Shown one piece after another: positions 10,026 to 17,854 of a stretch of 64,000 nt of DNA; within the stretch, counting starts at the first letter, position 1; every line of letters starts with the position of its first letter. Under the pieces are notes generated by a model, which saw only the letters and a list, made by a program, of their open reading frames with translations, did not search any database and was not told where the DNA came from. Location of the stretch: assembly GCF_004682015.1 (NCBI RefSeq), contig NZ_SMLM01000003.1, positions 310,001 to 374,000 on the forward strand. The letters are read 5' to 3'. This DNA comes from Ramlibacter henchirensis. GTDB taxonomy: Bacteria; Pseudomonadota; Gammaproteobacteria; Burkholderiales; Burkholderiaceae_C. Both the position numbers and the translations under genes were made by a program.

Positions 10026-10298
10026 ATGCAACCCCACACCTACGAGCGCGCCGCAGGACACGACCCGCGCCTCGCTGACGAGCCGTTTCCCAGCACGCCG
10101 GGTTTTTGGCCGGTGCGCCAAGCCGCCGCGTTCGTCGGCCTCTCTGTGAACGGCCTTGTGGCGGGCATCGAGAACCATGACATCCCGGTCGTGATGCGGC
10201 GCATCGGACGCGGTGGCAAGCGGTGGGTCAACGTCGAGCAGCTCCGCGCCTGGGTAGCCGAATCCGCAACTCCCGCTTCCGACGAGAACCTTTTCTAG
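10026..10298 (+). CDS. AlpA/MerR-like helix-turn-helix regulator
   Basis: A 90-residue DNA-binding protein. The central segment (VRQAAAFVGLSVNGLVAGIE, then PVVMRRIGRGGKRWVNVEQLRAWV) has the helix-turn-helix followed by a basic wing typical of AlpA and MerR-N excisionase-like regulators. In P4-like satellites AlpA-type proteins control excision and early genes. The ATG at 10026 was chosen; an upstream TTG at 9981 would add an Arg-rich tail. Eight bases separate its stop from the next gene, so it probably heads a small operon up to 11346. Confidence 0.75.
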   Translation: MQPHTYERAAGHDPRLADEPFPSTPGFWPVRQAAAFVGLSVNGLVAGIENHDIPVVMRRIGRGGKRWVNVEQLRAWVAESATPASDENLF

Positions 10299-10306
10299 GA
10301 GCTGAA

Positions 10307-10504
10307 ATGACCGTGCATCTCCACGAGCCTGGCGAAGTCGCCGTGATGACCCCAGCAGACATCAAGAAACTCGCCGCCGAGGTCGAGCGCATGAGGAAGC
10401 TGTCGGCCCAATCCTCATCCCGTGCGGGCCTCGCCGACGCCTTCAACCGGCTCGCCGTCGCATGCTGGGCGAAGCGCCGCGCCTCATCGAAGGGACCGAT
10501 GTAA
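10307..10504 (+). CDS. small unknown island protein
   Basis: A 65-residue, mostly helical protein with a middle like KKLAAEVERMRKLSAQ and a basic C-terminus. AGGAG ends six bases before the ATG, so translation is likely. The stop codon abuts the next start codon. No family recognised; the regulator-linked operon position suggests an accessory or regulatory role within the element. Confidence 0.6.
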   Translation: MTVHLHEPGEVAVMTPADIKKLAAEVERMRKLSAQSSSRAGLADAFNRLAVACWAKRRASSKGPM

Positions 10505-10858
10505 ATGGATATCGACAAGCTCTACCGGCTCGAAGCGCATCTCGAAGTGCTAGGTGAAGCACGTCGTGGGCGCGCCGAGGCGTACCGCAATCGCATTGCT
10601 GCTTCCCGCGCCTTGCGTACCGAAGCCACCATCGCAGCGCACCCCGAATACCAGGTGATGTCGCTGGCCGATCTCGCCGCCCGACCGAGCGATGAACTGA
10701 AGCAAGCAGGCGTGGATGAGAGCCTGCTGCGGCGTGCCGCCGTCGAGCGGCATCTCGCAGACGCAATCATGCGCGGCGATCCGCGTGACGAAGAAGAGTT
10801 CGTCGCCTTGTCGGCGCTGGTGCCGCGACTGCGCGACTACGCAATGGGAGCTGCCTGA
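10505..10858 (+). CDS. unknown island protein (117 aa)
   Basis: A charged, helix-rich 117-residue protein without a recognised domain. Arg, Ala and Glu dominate (EARRGRAEAYRNRIAASRALRTEA), and a short proline-containing turn separates two helical halves. Its ATG directly follows the previous stop, and its own TGA overlaps the next ATG (ATGA), so the three small genes are translationally coupled. Not assigned; small helical proteins of this kind are common next to AlpA-type regulators in integrated elements. Confidence 0.65.
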   Translation: MDIDKLYRLEAHLEVLGEARRGRAEAYRNRIAASRALRTEATIAAHPEYQVMSLADLAARPSDELKQAGVDESLLRRAAVERHLADAIMRGDPRDEEEFVALSALVPRLRDYAMGAA

Positions 10859-11346
10859 TGGCCGTGCTGAAGAAAATCGAAGCCGTGCGCGCGCGAATCC
10901 GCGCGCTGAAGAACGAGCGCACTGCGCTCGAAGCGCAGCCGCGCAGTCGCGACGCCGTGCGCGAGAAGGTCGTCGCAACTGTGACCGCGTGGCACGAGCG
11001 CGCGCGTCAGCGACATGCGCGTAACCTGCGGCAACTCGCGCACGGCCACCATGTCAGTCTGCTCGATCTGAATCTCGCCGACGATGCCGGTCCCACCTGG
11101 ACGCTGATGCTCGGCCCTGAAGCCGTCCAGCGCGCGCTGCTGCAGGACATCGACTGCGTACCCGAAGGTGTCAGCGCCGAGGCTCGCGCCGCCCGGCTGG
11201 AGGCTATCAGCAAAGAGCTGGAAGCAGTGGAGGCCGAAGAAGAAGTGCTGATCGTGCAAGCCGAGGTCAATGGCGAGCGCGTGTGGCGTCGCGGAGACGC
11301 CAGCCCGGCGGCGATTTTCGGGGCGATCCCAGCGCACAGCCCCTAG
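10858..11346 (+). CDS. unknown coiled-coil island protein (162 aa)
   Basis: A 162-residue protein with a predicted coiled coil at both ends (KKIEAVRARIRALKNERTALEA and LEAISKELEAVEAEEEVL) around a central segment with little charge pattern. The start overlaps the preceding stop by one base. It closes the small-gene operon that begins at 10026. No family was recognised. A structural or regulatory role in the element's biology is possible but unsupported by any motif. Confidence 0.65.
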   Translation: MAVLKKIEAVRARIRALKNERTALEAQPRSRDAVREKVVATVTAWHERARQRHARNLRQLAHGHHVSLLDLNLADDAGPTWTLMLGPEAVQRALLQDIDCVPEGVSAEARAARLEAISKELEAVEAEEEVLIVQAEVNGERVWRRGDASPAAIFGAIPAHSP

Positions 11347-11571
11347 CCGCGAGAGGCCGGTATTCCGCGTTGGCCCGACGCTCCCCATGCCTTGCCGGGG
11401 GCTTGCGATCCGTCGCACCACACGCGCATCCTGACCTGCCCCATTCTTGCCACTTTGTTGTGTGGCGGCTTACCACCCCGGAAAAGTCACGGCCCGTTCC
11501 TGTTGAGTTGCTAGACTCTTCGTCTGTGGCCAGCTGAGATAGGGCCGAAATAGCCGGTGCAGGGAGCGTCG

Positions 11572-12546
11572 ATGCAGAATCCATTGAAGTCCTCGCGACT
11601 TCTATTTGTCAGTTCAGTCTTCTACTTTGCAGTCGGGCTCGTCGTTCTGCTACTGAGGGACGACTTCACGGTGATGGTTTATGGCGAACCGCATCGAAGC
11701 GCTCTTTTCCTGTCTGTCGGTTTATTCGCGTTAGCAGTCGGTGTCGGCGGCATGCTCCTGCTCTATCTGCGGGGGGGAATCGAGTTCCGGCGGGAAGACT
11801 TTCAAGACACTGGCCCGGGGTTTTTGCCGACCGACACACTAGGCCGGCGGCTCCGCGAACTGCGGCTGCGCGTTGACCGGCTTGACGAAAATGTTTCACA
11901 AATAGGAAAAGCTCAAGTCGCTGGCCAGCTCGGCGACAAGGATCAGCTCGTGGCCAGCTTGCTCCCCGCCATCAATGCGGAGTTGGCAAAGGAACTCGAA
12001 AACCGTTACTCCGCGGCGGCAGTGAGAGCGAAGGGATTGCAGGAGGTTAGGGAGACTCTGCAGCGGGCGCACCGCAGGTTGGAGAATGAGCTTGATTCCT
12101 TGTCTCGCCGAGGCAATCTAAACTTGGTGATCGGCGTACTAACCACTGCCCTCGCAGTCACGTTGCTCGCCTACATGGTCCTGGGCCACGAGAAGCAGTT
12201 CAGTTCGGTCACAGACCTGTTGTCGCACTACGTGCCACGAGTGACCATCGTCGTGTTCGTAGAAGTTTTCTCGTTCTTTTTCTTGCGTCTGTACCGTACA
12301 ACGCTAGCCGAGATTAGGACTTATCAAGCTGACTTGACTGAAATCTCGGTGAAGCAAGTCGCGGTCGAGGCGGTTTGGAACTCGACGGATGATGTGACTC
12401 GCAGGACGCTCTCAAGAGAACTGCTTAATGCTCCTCGACACACAGTGGGACAACAGGTGGCCACCGATGATCTGGACCCGAAGGCTCTCGCGGAGTTGTT
12501 GGTTAAGTTCTCGCAGCTGCTTCCAAAAAAAGGCAAAGATGACTGA
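11572..12546 (+). CDS. four-TM membrane protein with coiled-coil domain
   Basis: A 324-residue protein with four likely membrane segments, two at about 8-28 and 45-67, and two at about 187-207 and 224-244. Between the pairs is a long cytoplasmic coiled coil (RRLRELRLRVDRLDENVSQIG ... RAHRRLENELDSLSRRG). A C-terminal soluble tail follows. AGGGAG lies five bases before ATG 11572; the GTG at 11557 is less likely. Clearly richer in A+T than the left half of the island. Membrane proteins of this build occur as effectors or sensors beside phage-defence genes, and it precedes a nuclease cassette by 21 bases. Function unknown. Confidence 0.75.
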   Translation: MQNPLKSSRLLFVSSVFYFAVGLVVLLLRDDFTVMVYGEPHRSALFLSVGLFALAVGVGGMLLLYLRGGIEFRREDFQDTGPGFLPTDTLGRRLRELRLRVDRLDENVSQIGKAQVAGQLGDKDQLVASLLPAINAELAKELENRYSAAAVRAKGLQEVRETLQRAHRRLENELDSLSRRGNLNLVIGVLTTALAVTLLAYMVLGHEKQFSSVTDLLSHYVPRVTIVVFVEVFSFFFLRLYRTTLAEIRTYQADLTEISVKQVAVEAVWNSTDDVTRRTLSRELLNAPRHTVGQQVATDDLDPKALAELLVKFSQLLPKKGKDD

Positions 12547-12567
12547 GAGCTGCTTCTGCTTTGAGCA

Positions 12568-12948
12568 ATGAGCAATCAACGCGACTTAATCCAAGCGCAG
12601 GCGTTGGCCGAGGAGCTACGACGTTTCGCGAAAGAGCGCGATTGGGATCAATTTCACTCGCCTAAGAACCTGATCCTGGCGTTAGTCGGTGAGGTCGGCG
12701 AGCTTGCCGAGATTTTCCAGTGGATGCGCGAGGACGAGTCTGCCCGCGCCGCATCCGATCCCCGGACATCAACCGCTGTTCGAGAAGAGCTGGCCGATGT
12801 CACGTTGTATCTCGTGCGGCTCGCAGACGTTCTTGGCGTCGATCTAGACGACGCAGTGCGTCGCAAGCTGAAGGCCAATGCAGAGAAGTACCCGGTGGAA
12901 ACCGCTCGTGGTAGCAGCAAGAAGTACAACAAGCCGCCGCAGCCATGA
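12568..12948 (+). CDS. MazG-like nucleotide pyrophosphohydrolase
   Basis: A 126-residue all-alpha NTP pyrophosphohydrolase resembling the dCTP-pyrophosphatase (XTP3TPA/RS21-C6-like) group of the MazG superfamily. The metal-binding acidic motifs are present: GEVGELAEIFQW (E-x2-E) and EELADVTLYLVRLAD (E-x2-D). Such enzymes hydrolyse (d)NTPs to the monophosphate and pyrophosphate. Its stop codon overlaps the next gene by four bases (ATGA), so the two are translated together. Pairing with a nuclease-helicase suggests a defence function acting on phage nucleotides or a nucleotide signal, rather than housekeeping. Confidence 0.9.
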   Translation: MSNQRDLIQAQALAEELRRFAKERDWDQFHSPKNLILALVGEVGELAEIFQWMREDESARAASDPRTSTAVREELADVTLYLVRLADVLGVDLDDAVRRKLKANAEKYPVETARGSSKKYNKPPQP

Positions 12949-14846
12949 TCGTCTATCAATCAGACAAGCGCGAGTTCCTTCACGACAACGACCACCGCGA
13001 CATCCAGGATGTTATTCACGACCGCTTTCAAGCGGCCACCGGCCGTCGGGTAGGGGGCAGCGAGCTGAGTTCATGGCGTGACTCGCTGAACGCATTGGCG
13101 AAGGTGCTGAGGGATCGCGACATCCCGGACGACCTCGGCGTCGCAGTGGAATTCGTGCTGCCGCAAAGCACGAAGCGGATCGATGTGATTCTCGCTGGGC
13201 ACCACGAAGACGGCACCAAGCGCATCGTCGTCGTTGAGCTGAAAGGCTGGACAGATGCGAAGGCGACGAAGAGTGATGGCATCGTCACTACGCGGCTGGG
13301 TGGCGCTGAACGATTCACAGTGCACCCGTCGTATCAGGCGTGGTCCTATGTGGCGTTCTTGGAGGGCTTCAACGAGGCGGTGTACGAGGGGGGAATTCGC
13401 CTTCAGCCATGTGCGTACCTGCACAATTTCGACACTCCCGGGGTTTTGGACAGCGACCACTACAAGCCTTACGTCTCGAAAGCCCCCCTATTTCTGAAAG
13501 GTGAAGCGGACCGCGAGACGCTGCGCGCCTTCATCAAAGAGCACGTCAGGCATGGGCGAGGAAAGTCGATCCTGTACGAGGTCGAGAAGGGCCGCATCAG
13601 GCCCTCTAAGGCGCTTGCCGATTCAGTGGTCAACCTGCTCAAGGGGAACAGCGAGTTCACGTTGCTTGACGACCAAAAAGAGATCTACGAAGCGGCGCTG
13701 GCTGCTTGCCGACAGGCCAGCACCAGTTCGCGCCGTGTGGTGATCGTAGAAGGTGGCCCCGGTACGGGCAAATCGGTCGTCGCGGTCAACCTGCTCGCCG
13801 CATTGCGACATGGCTTGAACGTGAAGTACGTCTCGAAGAACGCCGCGCCGCGTGAGGTCTACAGCCATCAACTCGCGCAGGGTCCCGGCAATGCACACTT
13901 GGCAAACCTGTTCACGGGTTCCGGTTCCTTTATGAACTGCCAGCCAGCCGCGTTCGATGCGCTGATCGTTGACGAGGCGCACCGACTGACCGAGAAGAGC
14001 GGCTTCTATCAGAACGAAGGTGATCATCAGATCAGGGAGATCATCCGAGCCGCAAACTGCGCCATCTTCTTCATTGATGACCGCCAGCGCGTCACGCTCA
14101 AAGATGTCGGCAGCGTCGAATTGATTCGCCAGCTCGCCGAGGAGCAGGGTGCGTCCGTCGAGCAGTACAAGCTACGTTCGCAGTTCAGGTGCGCCGGGTC
14201 AGACGGCTACCTGGCTTGGCTGGACAATACACTAGGCATCGAGGAGACGGCGAATGACTCTCTAGACGGAGTCCGCTACGACTTCCAGGTGTTCGATGAC
14301 CCGGCTGACATGCACGCAGCAATCGAAGCGAAGAATGCAAACAACAAATCGCGCGTAGTGGCAGGCTACTGCTGGAAGTGGGCCAGTAGAAATGATCCAG
14401 CAGCCGATGACATCGTGATCGGCAGCTACCGACGGCAGTGGAACCTGCTGGATCAAGGGAGCCTCTGGCTGGTGTCACCAGACTCGAGCGCGCAGGTGGG
14501 TTGCATTCACACCTGCCAAGGGCTCGAGCTGGACTACGTTGGAGTGATTATTGGGCCTGACCTCGTTGCAGGCCCGACCGGCACGCTCAGGTCTGTGCCG
14601 CGCGCACGCGACCGCCATGACAAGACAATGAAAGGCTACGTCACTATGTCGCGTGACGACCCTGAAGGTGCGTACCGCGCGGCAGATCGAATCATTCGGA
14701 ACACGTACCGAACGCTGATGACCCGAGGAATGAAGGGGTGCTACGTGTACGCCACGGATTCTGCCCTCAGAGAGCACCTGCGGTCACGAATGAGGGATGC
14801 AGTCGTTGTCGCGGCCGGCGAAGAACAGTCGCAGGCAGCAAAGTAG
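12945..14846 (+). CDS. nuclease-helicase, DUF2075/Schlafen-like P-loop protein
   Basis: A 633-residue fusion. The N-terminal ~200 residues carry a PD-(D/E)XK pattern (RIDVILAG near residue 78, then VVVELKGW at ~96-102), fitting a DNA/RNA nuclease. The rest is a superfamily-1-like helicase of the DUF2075 type: Walker A GGPGTGKS at ~270-277, Walker B LIVDEAHR at ~341, and a late QGLELDYVGVIIG motif near 525. Proteins with this build are often coded in variable islands next to MazG-like enzymes. The ATG overlaps the MazG-like stop; an HNH nuclease gene starts 12 bases after its end. I infer an invader-restricting role. The substrate is unknown. Confidence 0.85.
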   Translation: MIVYQSDKREFLHDNDHRDIQDVIHDRFQAATGRRVGGSELSSWRDSLNALAKVLRDRDIPDDLGVAVEFVLPQSTKRIDVILAGHHEDGTKRIVVVELKGWTDAKATKSDGIVTTRLGGAERFTVHPSYQAWSYVAFLEGFNEAVYEGGIRLQPCAYLHNFDTPGVLDSDHYKPYVSKAPLFLKGEADRETLRAFIKEHVRHGRGKSILYEVEKGRIRPSKALADSVVNLLKGNSEFTLLDDQKEIYEAALAACRQASTSSRRVVIVEGGPGTGKSVVAVNLLAALRHGLNVKYVSKNAAPREVYSHQLAQGPGNAHLANLFTGSGSFMNCQPAAFDALIVDEAHRLTEKSGFYQNEGDHQIREIIRAANCAIFFIDDRQRVTLKDVGSVELIRQLAEEQGASVEQYKLRSQFRCAGSDGYLAWLDNTLGIEETANDSLDGVRYDFQVFDDPADMHAAIEAKNANNKSRVVAGYCWKWASRNDPAADDIVIGSYRRQWNLLDQGSLWLVSPDSSAQVGCIHTCQGLELDYVGVIIGPDLVAGPTGTLRSVPRARDRHDKTMKGYVTMSRDDPEGAYRAADRIIRNTYRTLMTRGMKGCYVYATDSALREHLRSRMRDAVVVAAGEEQSQAAK

Positions 14847-14858
14847 GGGTGATCGAGA

Positions 14859-15905
14859 ATGCGTTACTCAGTTCTTGACAATGATGGGAATCCGCTGGAC
14901 GCCCACTTTGAGATCGACTCTTCTGAGATAGTTTTTCATTCGCGCGGCGGAGCAAAGGGCCAGGACGCTCGGAACTCGCAGTACGAGGCTGGCCTGAGGC
15001 TCTTAGTTGGCCGACTGCGTTCAGCTCAGGTCGTGCTCAGTGGCGCGTTTGTTGACAGTAGCCAGGTGAAGTCAGTGCCGCTGGAACAGCGCCGAATCCT
15101 AAGCGCCGCTGAGGGTGCGACGACGGCAGAAGAGGTCTGCAAACTTCTGGCATCTCGGATGAAGGTGTTCGGACAGTCGCCCTCGGCATCAGGCGGGAAC
15201 TCGACGAAGAGGATCCGCATCCGGCTGTCGGCCCCATTTCAGCTCACTGATGAGAAGGTGGTCGATGTAGTTGCAGCCGCGCCGGAGCGGCTTCCTGCAT
15301 CGCAGCTTGAGAAGGTCGGCGCTCAAGACCTCCTGTTCGCGGTCGAGCAACTGCTTGCAGGTGCATCGCATAGGTTCGGGGAGTCCACCGACTACGACGT
15401 GCTGCTTGACACCGGCAAGCGGCTTCCTCCTAAAGCCATCTTCGGGATCGCTGCGACGCGCGCGCTGGGCTTCTCGGTCCTACCGGGGCACTTTTCAGGA
15501 GGCGTCGGCACCCCATGCTTCAAGGCACTAGAGGGCGCGGGTTATCAGATTGTTCCGAAGGATGCGCCCGATCCTGAAGTCCCTCGCGAAGCGGCAGATC
15601 GCGAGTACGTCGAAGGCACCCCGAAGCTGCGGTCGCACCTGCGAAAAGAACGTCGAAGTGGCCTTGCGGCGGCGAAGAAGGACGAGTTCAGGCAGGCGCA
15701 CGGTCGATTGTTCTGCGAGCGGTGCGAAATGGATCCCGTGAAGGTGTACGGGGACAGCAGCGGAGAGGCGTGCATCGAGGTGCACCACCGTGCCGTGCAG
15801 GTGCAGGACATGGCACCTGGTCACAAGACGAAGCTGTCAGACCTCAAGTGTCTCTGCGCGAGCTGCCACAGAGTCGTGCACAGGCGCCTTCAGCAAGAGA
15901 GCTGA
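14859..15905 (+). CDS. McrA-like HNH endonuclease
   Basis: A 348-residue protein with a C-terminal HNH/zinc domain: CERC near residue 287, the catalytic-type IEVHHR near 307, and LCASCHRVVH near the end, giving two CxxC pairs around the beta-beta-alpha core. The middle segment (LPPKAIFGIAATRALG ... GHFSGGVGTPCFKALEGAGYQIV) resembles the N-terminal head domain of ScoMcrA, a type IV enzyme that cuts modified DNA. The N-terminal ~120 residues are unrecognised and could bind DNA. Last gene of the apparent MazG-nuclease-HNH operon. Type IV restriction is the favoured reading, with moderate confidence. Confidence 0.82.
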   Translation: MRYSVLDNDGNPLDAHFEIDSSEIVFHSRGGAKGQDARNSQYEAGLRLLVGRLRSAQVVLSGAFVDSSQVKSVPLEQRRILSAAEGATTAEEVCKLLASRMKVFGQSPSASGGNSTKRIRIRLSAPFQLTDEKVVDVVAAAPERLPASQLEKVGAQDLLFAVEQLLAGASHRFGESTDYDVLLDTGKRLPPKAIFGIAATRALGFSVLPGHFSGGVGTPCFKALEGAGYQIVPKDAPDPEVPREAADREYVEGTPKLRSHLRKERRSGLAAAKKDEFRQAHGRLFCERCEMDPVKVYGDSSGEACIEVHHRAVQVQDMAPGHKTKLSDLKCLCASCHRVVHRRLQQES

Positions 15906-15940
15906 GCAGCCCGGGAAGGCGCGAACCGCACCCCACATCG

Positions 15941-16276
15941 TCAGGCAGACGCTCGGATCCACGTCTCAGAGGGGCTGCCTGGCTTCACCTTCTTTCGTCG
16001 GCTGAGAGCTTCCCGAAAAATGTCGAGGATCTCCCGATCCCGCTCGACGCAGCTGAGCAGAGCCCCTGCGAGTACGAGTACGTCCGCCTTGTCGAGCATG
16101 AGGTACTGGCACTTTCCATCATCTGCCTCGAATACCACCCCGACACTGCCGCGAATCCCGTTCGGCTCGTTCCGCCCACGGTAGTGATGGAGCTGGACCC
16201 GAACCTGCTTCTTCTCATGCGGCTTGGAGCGGACAAAATTTCTTCCAATCAAGAACTGTCGTGTCAGTTTCGCCAT
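15941..16276 (-). CDS. unknown protein, antisense to its neighbours
   Basis: A 111-residue minus-strand frame with ordinary protein-like composition (ending RKKVKPGSPSETW). It starts with ATG at 16276 behind GGAG, in convergent orientation to the HNH gene 35 bases away. A competing plus-strand frame over the same bases has poor composition and begins inside the HNH gene. The strand pattern (GVVFEADDGKCQYLML) suggests a small beta-rich domain. No family recognised. It separates the HNH cassette from the three-gene cassette. Confidence 0.55.
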   Translation of the reverse strand: MAKLTRQFLIGRNFVRSKPHEKKQVRVQLHHYRGRNEPNGIRGSVGVVFEADDGKCQYLMLDKADVLVLAGALLSCVERDREILDIFREALSRRKKVKPGSPSETWIRASA

Positions 16277-16638
16277 GGCCTGCACCGTCTCCTGCCTCGT
16301 CAAGCGACCTCGCCGAACTTATTCGATCGAAATCGCAGTTCGGCACACGTTACGGCTGAAGAGCGTACCGGCTGCCCCGCTAATCTGAACTGGCTGTGTG
16401 GATCCGCGGCCCCACTGGACCTCACCGTGCTCGCCCCACGTAGCCTCGACATCGCCACTGACTCGCAAGTGCTTGAAGAGGGGGCTTCCGCCAATCTACG
16501 TCTATGAGGCTTCGACACGTTGACACCACTGGATCGTTAACCTATGTCAGAGTTGCAGGATGGGAATCCAGCAATTGCTGAGCTACGAGATGGTGTGTCA
16601 CCATTCGGCAGGCGGCGCTCAAAGCGTCCGGGGGATGC
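16277..16638. other. non-coding stretch between divergent island genes
   Basis: No convincing frame on either strand. It must hold the promoter of the minus gene ending at 15941 and that of the three-gene operon starting at 16639. It is richer in A+T than the host genes. Confidence 0.6.
16520..16548 (+). promoter_or_regulatory. candidate promoter of the three-gene MBL operon
   Basis: A perfect -35 TTGACA (16520-16525) is followed after 17 bases by TATGTC (16543-16548), a half-matching -10. The expected leader to the ATG at 16639 is about 85 bases. Confidence 0.45.
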
Positions 16639-17313
16639 ATGCCGACGTCTTTTGAAAACAAAGGTTCCACTGTCGTAGTCGCGGGGAGCTTCGCGCCGTC
16701 GATGTTTCACCCATTGTGGTTCCAAAGCAACGATCTGCTTGGCAAGCAGGAGACCAAGGCGGCAGCCGAGAAGCAAACACTGTTAGTCAGCGACGAGCTT
16801 ACGGTGTTCAGCGTGGCCGGCATGGACTTCCATGTCCGCGCGGATCGGATTCAGGTTGGAACCGCGCAAGAGAACCTGTTCGGCCCCGTTCGTGATCTTG
16901 TGATTGGCACCATGCAGTTGCTTGAGGCTTCCACAGTGCGAGCCGTAGGCATCAACTGGACCGCCCATTTCAAGCTGCCATCGCGAGATGCATGGCACGC
17001 TGCAGGGCACAAAATGATTCCATATGAGTTTTGGGCGCGGACGTGGACCAAACATGTGGGCATGAGGAACGTCACTGTCGAGCTAGAGCGCAAAGATGGA
17101 CGCGGTGGTTATGTGCAAGTCACAGTGCAGCCATCCAATGTGGTCGAATCGGGCGTGTATGTGTCCGTCAATGATCACTACGATATGGCTAAAGAAGGGG
17201 AGCCGAGCACGGGCGCGCAATCGGCGAGCTTGCTGCAAGATCAGTGGGACGGTTCACAAAAGATCGCTATGGAGTTGCTTGAGCAAATTCAGAAGGAGTG
17301 CGTAAGTGGTTGA
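16639..17313 (+). CDS. unknown protein, gene 1 of the MBL operon
   Basis: A 224-residue soluble protein I cannot assign. It has alternating strands and a conserved-looking Trp/His core (VRAVGINWTAHFKLPS, HAAGHKMIPYEFWARTW) and no signal peptide or membrane segment. The pattern recalls the scattered TIGR04255-type proteins, but that comparison is from memory and weak. The start ATG follows GGGG. Its stop overlaps the next gene by eight bases. Presence as the first gene of a tight operon at the cargo end of a mobile island makes a sensing or adaptor role in defence plausible. Confidence 0.75.
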   Translation: MPTSFENKGSTVVVAGSFAPSMFHPLWFQSNDLLGKQETKAAAEKQTLLVSDELTVFSVAGMDFHVRADRIQVGTAQENLFGPVRDLVIGTMQLLEASTVRAVGINWTAHFKLPSRDAWHAAGHKMIPYEFWARTWTKHVGMRNVTVELERKDGRGGYVQVTVQPSNVVESGVYVSVNDHYDMAKEGEPSTGAQSASLLQDQWDGSQKIAMELLEQIQKECVSG

Positions 17314-17854
17314 GACATCGGAAGTCTCCGCTAAGCAACAGCGGTTCACCTCCTCCACGGCAAGACTCGACCAGATCACGGGTCGGCTTCCGCGCGCTCA
17401 TTCGCTACTGCCCGAGCTTGGCAATACGGCCCCGCTTCGCCATGACGTGAAGTCTGAAGAAACGGCACTACGCGGACGTCCACAGCCCGCCACTTCTTTC
17501 AAGACACTTGAATCGTGGGTCTGCAAAGTTGAATCTGTTGATGCGGCTGCGGGGACGTTCACGGCTGTAGCTGCAAGCGACCGGCAGGGCGGACTTCAGG
17601 AGCACGCAGAATTTCAGCTTGACGAACTGTCGGCAGATGACGTCGGCTTAGTTGAGCCTGGCGCTGTCTTCTACTGGTCTGTGGGATACCAAATTGATGA
17701 GTTCGGCGGCCGAGTTACTGCGTCTGCCATTCGCTTCCGGAGATTGAGGCATTGGACTCGCAGAGAACTTGACGCAGCGAAGGTCCGAGCTGCCGGGTAC
17801 GCGAAGTGGTTCGTGGGAGAAATGGGAGATGCCGGGACCGCCGCTGCCAAATGA
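17306..17854 (+). CDS. unknown protein, gene 2 of the MBL operon
   Basis: A 182-residue protein without a recognised domain. The first 60 residues look disordered; the rest (SWVCKVESVDAAAGTFTAVAASD ... GAVFYWSVGYQIDEFGGRVTASAIRFRRL) looks like a small beta-barrel, followed by a C-terminal helix. AAGGAG lies seven bases before the GTG at 17306, which decides the start. It overlaps gene 1 by eight bases and gene 3 by 26, implying coupled translation and perhaps a complex. The function is unknown. Confidence 0.75.
   Translation: MVETSEVSAKQQRFTSSTARLDQITGRLPRAHSLLPELGNTAPLRHDVKSEETALRGRPQPATSFKTLESWVCKVESVDAAAGTFTAVAASDRQGGLQEHAEFQLDELSADDVGLVEPGAVFYWSVGYQIDEFGGRVTASAIRFRRLRHWTRRELDAAKVRAAGYAKWFVGEMGDAGTAAAK

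Noticed and set aside
15722..16507. A 261-codon plus-strand frame after the HNH gene
   Set aside because: It begins inside the HNH gene in another frame, has no ribosome site, and its composition is less protein-like than the minus-strand frame.
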